Source: Bacillota bacterium
GTDB lineage: Bacteria; Bacillota; Clostridia; Acetivibrionales; DSM-2933
Direction: 5' to 3'
DNA length: 5,954 nucleotides
Assembly (NCBI GenBank): GCA_023430975.1
Contig: JAEYYB010000155.1
Location: forward strand, 1-5,954
The notes beneath the pieces were generated by a model. It saw only the letters and a list, made by a program, of their open reading frames with translations, made no database searches and had not been told where the DNA came from. Each line of letters starts with the position of its first letter. The first letter of the stretch is position 1. This document shows, piece after piece, positions 1 through 4,314 of the stretch. Both the position numbers and the translations under genes were made by a program.

Positions 1-52
1 TTTAACATAAAAAACTCAAAGTTCTTTCCATATCCCTCCCGAAATTCTCTTC

Positions 53-73
53 AAAAAAGATATTAACATATCT
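53..73 (-). terminator. Weak hairpin with T-run after the 30-aa ORF
   Basis: On the minus strand the arms AGATAT (73-68) and ATATCT (63-58) enclose a 4-base loop and run into TTTTTT (58-53). It lies 9 bp beyond the stop codon of the 30-residue ORF. The stem is short and almost all A-T, so it may be only a partial terminator. Confidence 0.35.
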
Positions 74-81
74 GTAAACGG

Positions 82-174
82 TCACGCAACTTGAGCAGTT
101 CCAGGGCATTTAGTTTGGGCAGAAACAATCATGGCTTTTTTAGCTGCATTTGCTCCATCACTTGAAATAGTCAT
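82..174 (-). CDS. Small 30-residue peptide, function unknown
   Basis: This ATG-initiated frame is preceded by AGGTGGTGAG, a fair ribosome binding site, and follows a strong promoter by about 110 bases. The peptide starts MTISSDGANAAKKAM and ends QTKCPGTAQVA before TGA. It is rich in alanine, has one cysteine followed by Pro-Gly near the C-terminus and a KK pair, and has no membrane segment or signal peptide. I do not recognise the family. A modified-peptide precursor, a signalling peptide or a small regulator are guesses; the single Cys-Pro-Gly is the only distinctive point. The dedicated promoter, palindrome and ribosome binding site argue against a chance ORF. A second, nine-codon frame with GGGAGG in front of it begins at 31, near the window edge. 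Confidence 0.5.
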   Translation of the reverse strand: MTISSDGANAAKKAMIVSAQTKCPGTAQVA

Positions 175-188
175 TACTCACCACCTAA

Positions 189-206
189 ACCATAAATTTC
201 TATGGT
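189..206. repeat. Inverted repeat in the leader of the 30-aa ORF
   Basis: ACCATA and TATGGT arms are separated by six bases. The structure ends 15 bp before the ATG at 174 and just ahead of the ribosome binding site, so it could act on the mRNA or as a second protein-binding site. It shares the octamer ACCATAAA with the palindrome at 269-292. Confidence 0.4.
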
Positions 207-268
207 AAAAGATGCAATAGAATAAACTTTTTGTAATTTTGATTCAGTTGTATATTAATTATTGGTGT

Positions 269-292
269 AATTTACCATAAAGTTGGTAAATT
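269..292. promoter_or_regulatory. Operator-like palindrome over the start site
   Basis: Perfect 9-base arms, AATTTACCA and TGGTAAATT, are separated by six bases. The palindrome begins 1 bp past the -10 box (294-299) and covers the expected transcription start near 287. That is the usual place for a repressor operator. On the RNA side it lacks a T-run, so it is not a terminator. The binding protein is not identifiable in the window. Confidence 0.55.
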
Positions 293-293
293 T

Positions 294-322
294 ATAATAT
301 CATTTGTTTTACTTAAATTCAA
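294..322 (-). promoter_or_regulatory. Promoter for the 30-aa ORF
   Basis: The minus strand has TTGAAT (322-317), a 17-base spacer and TATTAT (299-294), with the TG of an extended -10 one base upstream. This is a strong sigma-A type match. It starts about 40 bp after the stop of the replication gene and reads to the 30-residue ORF and on past the left edge. Confidence 0.6.
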
Positions 323-360
323 CATGTTATGAGGTAATTATGATAGAGTCTACTTAAAAT

Positions 361-1506
361 TTATAATATTGGCAAGCATTTTTTCTTCAATAACTTTATT
401 GGATTTATCAAGTAGCTAATACCAAACTCTTCAGGAATAAATAGGCTATGAACTCCAAGTTTAATTAATTTTTCCTGATATTTTCTTGATCTATTATATT
501 CAATTTTTGTTAATGATTTATATTGTTCCTGCTGGTAATTATAAACTAAATCAACATATTCTATTAAATTTGCTTTTTGCCTGTCAGTCAGGTTCAAGAT
601 AGTATCATTATTAATCTTATTCTTAGCTTCCTTTATTGAATAGAAATCTAATTCCGAGCTTCCAATAAAGTATTCAAACTTTTGTTTAACTGTTTCATAC
701 GCAAAATTTATATCAAAAACATTAAATAATTCTTTTGTCATTCCTGTTGCTTTTCTTGATTCATATAAGAATTTACAACCAACTTGAGATTCTAACCTTA
801 AAATATTTTCAGCCTTTTCAAAATCTGTTTTATTAATATAAATATCATATTCTCTTGGCGTGTTAATTCTGTTTTTTAGCTGTGAAAGTTTATTATAGAA
901 GTTAATTGTTGTCCTATGTTTTTTATTGTCAGAATACTCATTTTTGCTTTTAATATAGCATCCACTGTCTAATTTACAATCATTTTTCAAAACATAATTC
1001 AAATATCTTTTATCTCCTTTATCTAAGGCTATAAGATTAAATAATATGATGTAATTTTCTACCTGTTTTTGAGATTCTACTTTAATATTAAAACAAAATT
1101 CAACATATGTAACATTGAAGTTTAAGATACTATTTGGATGTTTGCTATCCGACAATGTTGGTTTTATATATGTGTTAAAGAAATCATTTGCATGGGTCAA
1201 ATTACTAGTATAAACTAATATTTTATTGGAAATTTCTTCAACTATCTCTTTAAATTTAATTCCTTCCAAAATCAGATCATCAAAGTTTGTTACTCTGTCC
1301 ATATTTGATTTATATAAATTAATTAATCTACCATCGATTATTAATCGTTTAGATTCTAGGTAATATTCTAATCTTATATTTCTTAGGTTTTTTGTATATT
1401 TTGTATTATTAGAGGATTCTACTATTTTCTTTTTCCATTTGTGTAATATTAAATATTCTTCTTGTATATTGAAATTTTCTTTATATATTCTTACTCTATC
1501 AATCAT
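361..1506 (-). CDS. Phage/plasmid replication initiator, gpII/X-like
   Basis: This 381-residue protein resembles the phage/plasmid replication proteins of the filamentous-phage gene II/X family, which nick the double-strand origin and start rolling-circle replication. It has the family's layout: MIDRVRIY at the N-terminus, a beta-strand block VTYVEFCFNI at 132-141 (usually RhDhchN-like), INFYNKLSQL at 201-210 (the FYxK-E/QL motif) and ILRLESQV at 235-242 (the LRxE motif). The C-terminal part, about 285-381, is helical and lysine-rich. I cannot point to an HUH metal site or the nicking tyrosine, so the catalytic assignment is family inference. The ATG follows AAAGGAT at a suitable distance. 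It lies behind the terminator at 1610-1643 and so has its own promoter. Codon use is extremely AT-rich, unlike the smpB side. Confidence 0.7.
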   Translation of the reverse strand: MIDRVRIYKENFNIQEEYLILHKWKKKIVESSNNTKYTKNLRNIRLEYYLESKRLIIDGRLINLYKSNMDRVTNFDDLILEGIKFKEIVEEISNKILVYTSNLTHANDFFNTYIKPTLSDSKHPNSILNFNVTYVEFCFNIKVESQKQVENYIILFNLIALDKGDKRYLNYVLKNDCKLDSGCYIKSKNEYSDNKKHRTTINFYNKLSQLKNRINTPREYDIYINKTDFEKAENILRLESQVGCKFLYESRKATGMTKELFNVFDINFAYETVKQKFEYFIGSSELDFYSIKEAKNKINNDTILNLTDRQKANLIEYVDLVYNYQQEQYKSLTKIEYNRSRKYQEKLIKLGVHSLFIPEEFGISYLINPIKLLKKKCLPIL

Positions 1507-1573
1507 AATATAAGATCCTTTATTTATTAATTTTATTAGTTATTATTATTTTGGTACACTAATAGTATAGCTT

Positions 1574-1607
1574 ATTATATTATCTCTCGATTTTATTCAA
1601 ATTTCAA
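1574..1607 (-). promoter_or_regulatory. Probable promoter region of the replication gene
   Basis: Two overlapping matches are present on the minus strand: TTGAAT (1600-1595) with a short 15-base spacer to TATAAT (1579-1574), and TTGAAA (1607-1602) with a long 19-base spacer to TAATAT (1582-1577). Neither spacing is ideal. A promoter is needed here because the terminator just upstream closes the previous transcript. The leader would be about 60-65 bases. Confidence 0.45.
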
Positions 1608-1609
1608 TA

Positions 1610-1643
1610 GTAAAATAAAAAAGCCATCATTTAGATAGCTTTT
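1610..1643 (-). terminator. Rho-independent terminator of the int/coiled-coil unit
   Basis: A 10-bp stem with one G-U pair, arms AAAAGCTATC (1643-1634) and GATGGCTTTT (1628-1619), encloses a 5-base loop and runs into TTTTTTATTTTA. The last codons and the stop codon of the 85-residue ORF lie inside the upstream arm and loop, so coding and termination signals overlap. Confidence 0.8.
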
Positions 1644-1888
1644 GAATTATTAATTACTTGAATTTTCATGTCATGTTCTGTAATTTTTTCTTTAATTACT
1701 TCTAATTCACCAGAAATATTATCTAATTTATTATGTACAATATCTCGATCTTCAAATAATGCCTGAATCTTAGCATTTGTTTTATTTTCAATTGTGGTTT
1801 CAAGCTTCGTAATTCTTTTATTTGTATCATCTTGCTTATTACTTAATTCTTGCAATTTATTTAAAATTTCCTTTAAAATCTCTTCCAT
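1631..1888 (-). CDS. Small coiled-coil protein of unknown function
   Basis: This 85-residue acidic/basic helical protein has heptad spacing of Leu and Ile over most of its length (ILKEILNKLQELSNK near the start, then a second helix from about residue 42 to 78 ending ITEHDMKIQVIN). Short proteins of this look, with a HDxKIQVI-like end, are common next to integrases and lysis or structural genes in clostridial phages and elements. I do not know a proven function. No signal peptide or membrane span is present. The start is well supported by GGAGGG six bases before ATG. It follows the integrase and could be co-transcribed with it, or use the extended -10 box at 1909-1917. Confidence 0.75.
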   Translation of the reverse strand: MEEILKEILNKLQELSNKQDDTNKRITKLETTIENKTNAKIQALFEDRDIVHNKLDNISGELEVIKEKITEHDMKIQVINNSKAI

Positions 1889-1908
1889 TTTTATCCCTCC
1901 ACAAAATT

Positions 1909-1917
1909 ATTATACCA
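1909..1917 (-). promoter_or_regulatory. Extended -10 box before the coiled-coil gene
   Basis: TGGTATAAT on the minus strand is a perfect extended -10 element 20 bp upstream of the ATG, giving a leader of about 15 bases that still holds the ribosome binding site. No good -35 is visible. It overlaps ACCATAAA (1914-1921), the octamer also found at 189 and 274. Confidence 0.4.
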
Positions 1918-1935
1918 TAAAATTAATATTATAAA

Positions 1936-1995
1936 CTAACTTTTTATCACTTCAGCTATTTTACTTATTGCTTTTTTATGTGTTTTGTCAAACAT
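1936..1995 (-). pseudogene. Out-of-frame C-terminal tail of the integrase
   Basis: Beyond the integrase TGA (1990-1988), the +1 frame reads FDKTHKKAISKIAEVIKS and then TAG at 1938-1936. This is the basic helical tail that normally follows the catalytic YSxV segment in such integrases. The in-frame product therefore lacks about 18 residues. Either a frameshift mutation, a sequencing error or a recoding event at GTT TGA C explains it. Confidence 0.65.
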
Positions 1996-3067
1996 ATGAG
2001 TATATTTGACTGGTAGTTCCGACTTGGCTATGTCCTAATGTTTTACTAATATCGTATAGATTTATTCCTAAATCATTGGCTATGGAAGCAAAACTATGAC
2101 GGGCATCATGAAGCCTCAATGGTGGTAAGTTATTGTCATCTATAATCTTCTTAAACAAATCACTCAAATAATTCGGTCTATATGGTTCTCCATTTTCCCA
2201 AGCCATTACATATCCTCTATCTATGTAACCATCTTCTAATAAGTCTTTTTGGCTTTCCTGAGTAGCCTTAATTCTTGTAAGTAAATTAAGTATTTCATCA
2301 GGCACATGTAAAATTCTATGTGATGATCTGTTCTTAGTTCCTTTTTCAACTGTCTTTTTTCCTGCTTGTGTTCTAGCTTCAGAGATAGTAATTATTTTAT
2401 TTTCAAAATCTATATTTTGCCATTTTAATCCTGCTATTTCTTCACGTCTTAATGCTAACATTCCTGCAAGCTTAACCACTATTTCCATACGATCATTTTC
2501 AACAATTGAAAATAATGTTTTAAGCTGTTCAGCAGTATAAAAATTCATTTCATTCTTTTGTTTTTTTATGGCTTCAATTCTGTCTAATGGATTTCTTAAT
2601 ATTTTATCCTCATTTACTGCATGTTTTAATGCATCTTTCAATAAATCATAATGCTTTCTGATAGTATTATTACTTAATCCTGCATCCTTTTTACTTTTAA
2701 AATACTTATTTATTATTGTTTGGTTTAATTCTTGAAGTTTATAGCTTCCTAAACCAGGAATAAGATGATTATCAATTATATTACGATAGCCATAAAGAGT
2801 AGTTTCTTCACATTTAATTGATTTTATGTCATTTAACCAATATAAAAGCCAATTTTCAAGTGTCAAAGTTGAAGGGAATACCAGTGTTCCTTTAGTTTTA
2901 TCAGCTTCAAAATTTTTAAGTGCTATTTGTGCATCCTTCTTCTTCTCAAAAGTTTTAGTTGTTTTTACTCTTTTCCCATTACTATCTTTTCCATAATCCA
3001 TAGTAACATAAAAAAGTCTCTTTTCATCATCAAAGGCAATATTCTTTTCAACTGTAATTCTCGCCAT
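1988..3067 (-). CDS. int: Tyrosine recombinase/integrase (3' end frame-broken)
   Basis: This phage/ICE-type integrase would insert and excise the element at ssrA. Residues 1-60 form an arm-site-binding domain of the AP2-like type (Tn916 Int style), about 67-155 the SAM-like core-binding domain, and 175-359 the catalytic domain. Catalytic residues are visible: Arg207 in ALRREE, Lys245 in the TKNRSSHR hairpin, His320 and Arg323 in LHDARH, His346 in LGHS and Tyr356 in QIYSYV. The frame stops three codons after the tyrosine, while the missing tail is readable in the +1 frame, so the protein is about 18 residues short. That tail packs between protomers in many relatives, so activity is uncertain. 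The ATG has a weak GGTGAT site in front. It sits next to the ssrA attachment site, behind GTCTACC repeats that are likely its own binding sites. Confidence 0.9.
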   Translation of the reverse strand: MARITVEKNIAFDDEKRLFYVTMDYGKDSNGKRVKTTKTFEKKKDAQIALKNFEADKTKGTLVFPSTLTLENWLLYWLNDIKSIKCEETTLYGYRNIIDNHLIPGLGSYKLQELNQTIINKYFKSKKDAGLSNNTIRKHYDLLKDALKHAVNEDKILRNPLDRIEAIKKQKNEMNFYTAEQLKTLFSIVENDRMEIVVKLAGMLALRREEIAGLKWQNIDFENKIITISEARTQAGKKTVEKGTKNRSSHRILHVPDEILNLLTRIKATQESQKDLLEDGYIDRGYVMAWENGEPYRPNYLSDLFKKIIDDNNLPPLRLHDARHSFASIANDLGINLYDISKTLGHSQVGTTSQIYSYV

Positions 3068-3086
3068 AATATCACCACTTTCTTTG

Positions 3087-3105
3087 GTCTACCAAAATGT
3101 CTACC
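3087..3105. repeat. Integrase arm-type direct repeats, inner pair
   Basis: GTCTACC occurs at 3087-3093 and 3099-3105, 12 bp apart and in the same orientation, in the leader of int. The same motif at the same 12-bp spacing recurs 63 bp away, next to ssrA. Pairs of short direct repeats flanking the crossover site are how AP2-like integrase N-terminal domains are anchored. Confidence 0.65.
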
Positions 3106-3125
3106 CAAATAATAATTATAGTGAT

Positions 3126-3154
3126 ATTTTAGCATTCATTATTGCCCTTGTCTA
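3126..3154 (-). promoter_or_regulatory. Promoter of the integrase gene
   Basis: TAGACA (3154-3149), a 17-base spacer and TAAAAT (3131-3126) each differ from consensus at one position. The -35 box is part of the third GTCTACC repeat (3150-3156), so integrase bound at this arm site should block its own transcription. A TATAAT lies at 3120-3115 but has no good -35. Confidence 0.6.
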
Positions 3155-3168
3155 CCTGCAAGTCTACC
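3150..3168. repeat. Integrase arm-type direct repeats, outer pair
   Basis: GTCTACC at 3150-3156 and 3162-3168, again 12 bp apart and in the same orientation as the inner pair. The first copy overlaps the int -35 box. The outer copy ends 46 bp from the tmRNA 3' end. Confidence 0.65.
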
Positions 3169-3187
3169 TAACACACTTAAATATGAC

Positions 3188-3211
3188 AAAAGACGCTTAT
3201 TCAGCGTCTTT
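3188..3211 (-). terminator. Terminator of ssrA
   Basis: On the minus strand a perfect 9-bp stem, AAAGACGCT (3211-3203) with AGCGTCTTT (3197-3189), encloses a 5-base loop and ends in TTTT. It begins 4 bases after the tmRNA CCA, so it ends the smpB/ssrA transcript. It lies on the element side of the expected crossover point and may have been brought in by the element. Confidence 0.7.
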
Positions 3212-3214
3212 CAT

Positions 3215-3246
3215 TGGTGGAGGCGAGGGGAGTCGAACCCCTGTCC
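3215..3246. other. Probable attachment site (attL core) in the ssrA 3' end
   Basis: The T arm and 3' acceptor strand of the tmRNA (GGGGUUCGACUCCCC then CGCCUCCACCA) lie between the integrase side and the intact rest of ssrA. Elements of this class recombine here and restore the gene's 3' end. The exact crossover bases cannot be set without the second junction, which is not in the window. Confidence 0.5.
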
Positions 3247-3468
3247 GAAACCATATCCACAAAAGCCTCTACGAGTGTATCCCTCAATTTAGCATTCCTG
3301 ACGAGCATCTCCCAAGGGCAGGATCTACTCTACCGTAGCCTTTAAGTTCCGCTGCGGCTCAAGGCTACTACCACAGCAGTTCTAGCATTTAACCTTCCTA
3401 TGCAAAAGGCCTGACTTATCGACGCCTAGGCCCCCAGGTGCAGGAACCTGGGCTAGACGCACACGGCA

Positions 3469-3501
3469 TTAAGCCGCGTAAGCTAAATTATCGTTTTTAG
3501 C
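3469..3501 (-). other. tmRNA tag-peptide reading frame
   Basis: Starting from the resume codon GCT (3501-3499) the frame reads AKNDNLAYAA and ends in TAA. The Ala-Ala end is the ClpXP/Lon-type degradation signal, and the xNDNLAxAA pattern matches the usual tag form in Firmicutes. The resume codon was chosen from this match. Confidence 0.9.
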
Positions 3502-3602
3502 GTTTAATTTTAAGTTCTCGTTTTTTAAGAGGCCTACGAGAATCCTCTACTCGCTACTTAAGTCTCAACAATCCCGTCGAAACCATTACGCCCCCATGTT
3601 AC

Positions 3603-3635
3603 GGAATGCGTTAAGAATTACTTCTTGAACATTCC
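3603..3635 (-). promoter_or_regulatory. Hairpin in the smpB-ssrA spacer
   Basis: GGAATG (3635-3630) pairs with CATTCC (3608-3603), and inside it AAGAA pairs with TTCTT around a 4-base loop. It fills most of the 47-bp spacer and ends 7 bases before the tmRNA 5' end. With no T-run it is not a terminator. It could steer RNase processing of a joint smpB-ssrA precursor. Confidence 0.4.
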
Positions 3636-3642
3636 AAAAATG

Positions 3643-4107
3643 TTACCTGTTATTTTCCTTAAGCCTTCTGTCAATTTCCCTTTTTGCGTCTCTTTCTGCT
3701 ATGTCATCACGCTTATCATGGAGCTTTTTACCTTTGGCAACCCCTAACTCAAGCTTAACCTTGCTGCCTTTAAAGTATAACTGAACCGGTACCAAAGTCA
3801 ACCCTTTTTGCTGAACATAGCCTATAAGTCTTCTTATCTCATACTTGTGGAGCAAAAGCTTTCTATCCCTTATTGGATCCTTGTTAAATATGTTTCCCTG
3901 TTCATAAGGGCTTATATGCATGCCGCTTAAAATAACTTCCTCATCTTTTATAGAGGCATAACTATCCTTAAGGTTTACCTTTCCCTGACGAATGGACTTA
4001 ACCTCTGTTCCTGACAAAACTATTCCTGTTTCAATGGTTTGCTCTATGAAATAGTCATGTCTTGCTTTTTTATTTTGTGTTATTGGTTTTATTGATTCCT
4101 TATCCAT
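3643..4107 (-). CDS. smpB: SsrA-binding protein SmpB
   Basis: SmpB binds the tRNA-like domain of tmRNA, mimics the missing anticodon arm in the decoding centre and is required for trans-translation. The 154-residue product has the family's usual length and motifs: NKKARHDYFIEQTIETGIVLSGTEVKSIR in the first half (OB-fold core), NLKDSYA, and the C-terminal VAKGKKLHDKRDDIAERDAKREIDRR tail that enters the mRNA channel. The frame is open upstream to an ATG at 4182, but that start overlaps the leader hairpin. The ATG at 4107 begins the conserved N-terminus and has AGGTGA seven bases upstream. It is followed by ssrA, so both partners of the system are adjacent. It has its own consensus promoter and possibly an attenuator. 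Confidence 0.95.
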   Translation of the reverse strand: MDKESIKPITQNKKARHDYFIEQTIETGIVLSGTEVKSIRQGKVNLKDSYASIKDEEVILSGMHISPYEQGNIFNKDPIRDRKLLLHKYEIRRLIGYVQQKGLTLVPVQLYFKGSKVKLELGVAKGKKLHDKRDDIAERDAKREIDRRLKENNR

Positions 4108-4130
4108 TGTCCATTCACCTGCCAGTACGA

Positions 4131-4156
4131 TAAAAATAACCCTTCTTTGTGAAGGG
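4131..4156 (-). terminator. Terminator-like hairpin in the smpB leader
   Basis: CCCTTC and GAAGGG form a 6-bp stem (4156-4151 with 4145-4140) around a 5-base loop, followed on the minus strand by TTATTTTTA. It lies between the smpB promoter and its start codon, so if it terminates it acts as an attenuator. On the plus strand it is followed by a run of six T, so it could also stop transcription from the other side. Confidence 0.6.
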
Positions 4157-4192
4157 CATTTTTTACACAAAACCGATATCAATTACTTTATT

Positions 4193-4220
4193 ATTATACC
4201 ACGTTAAAATAACGTGTCAA
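4193..4220 (-). promoter_or_regulatory. smpB promoter with embedded inverted repeat
   Basis: TTGACA (4220-4215), a 16-base spacer and TATAAT (4198-4193) are both perfect consensus boxes. The spacer and the edge of the -35 box carry a perfect palindrome, CACGTTA-TTT-TAACGTG (4216-4200), in the position of a repressor operator. I do not match it to a known regulator. The leader would be about 80 bases and includes the hairpin at 4140-4156. Confidence 0.75.
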
Positions 4221-4314
4221 GTGCTTCAAGAAAACTGGAAAACGCTCAAAAAAGCTTATTCTACGCTGCAAAAACAATAAGGGAAATATTTCAACACTTT
4301 AATCTAATGTATGC

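Larger units (their letters stand above)
1..3214 (-). mobile_element. Integrated element in the ssrA 3' end (partial)
   Basis: An integrase, a small coiled-coil protein, a gpII-like replication initiator and a 30-residue ORF lie head to tail directly beyond the 3' end of the tmRNA gene, all on the minus strand. The 3' end of ssrA is a well-known target for tyrosine-recombinase elements, and the integrase is the gene nearest to it, as is usual. By eye this DNA is clearly more AT-rich than the smpB side. I found no second copy of the tmRNA T-arm/acceptor sequence in 1-3200, so the other junction is probably past the left edge and only part of the element is present. A decayed remnant is also possible because the integrase frame is broken. 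Confidence 0.8.
3215..3595 (-). ncRNA. ssrA: Transfer-messenger RNA (tmRNA)
   Basis: This one-piece tmRNA, 381 bases with an encoded CCA, rescues stalled ribosomes with SmpB: alanyl-tmRNA enters the A site and translation resumes on its tag frame. The 5' end GGGGGCGTAATGGTTTCGAC pairs with CGCCUCC before the CCA in a 7-bp acceptor stem (one G-U). The T arm GGGGUUCGACUCCCC is intact. The tag frame is at 3501-3469. The C-rich AGCCCAGG/CCUGGGGG segment after the tag fits pseudoknot 2. smpB is 47 bp upstream on the same strand and a terminator follows directly. No clear separate promoter was seen, although a TTGACA sits in the last codons of smpB. The 3' end is the insertion point of the mobile element but the gene is complete. 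Confidence 0.97.

Noticed and set aside
1507..1609. Rolling-circle double-strand origin upstream of rep
   Set aside because: The region is AT-rich with only short imperfect symmetry (CTATACTATTAG); no nick-site hairpin could be supported.
2927..3112. Plus-strand 61-codon frame
   Set aside because: It is the reverse of the integrase N-terminal coding region, with no ribosome binding site and no plausible protein features.
1..3200. CRISPR array or long repeat array
   Set aside because: Only the four 7-bp GTCTACC copies and the ACCATAAA octamers repeat; there is no regular repeat-spacer pattern.
3084..3338. Plus-strand frame of 84 codons containing GGGEGSRTPVRN
   Set aside because: It is antisense to the tmRNA T-arm and the att region; this GEGSRTPV string is a familiar false protein from reverse-reading tRNA/tmRNA 3' ends.
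4108..4182. Longer smpB start adding 25 residues
   Set aside because: The extension runs through the leader hairpin and resembles no SmpB N-terminus; ATG at 4107 has a proper ribosome binding site and gives the family's length.
4221..4314. Possible terminator after the PHP gene
   Set aside because: There are T-runs and a small palindrome (GAAATATTTC), but no stem of useful length next to a T-run, so I do not call one.
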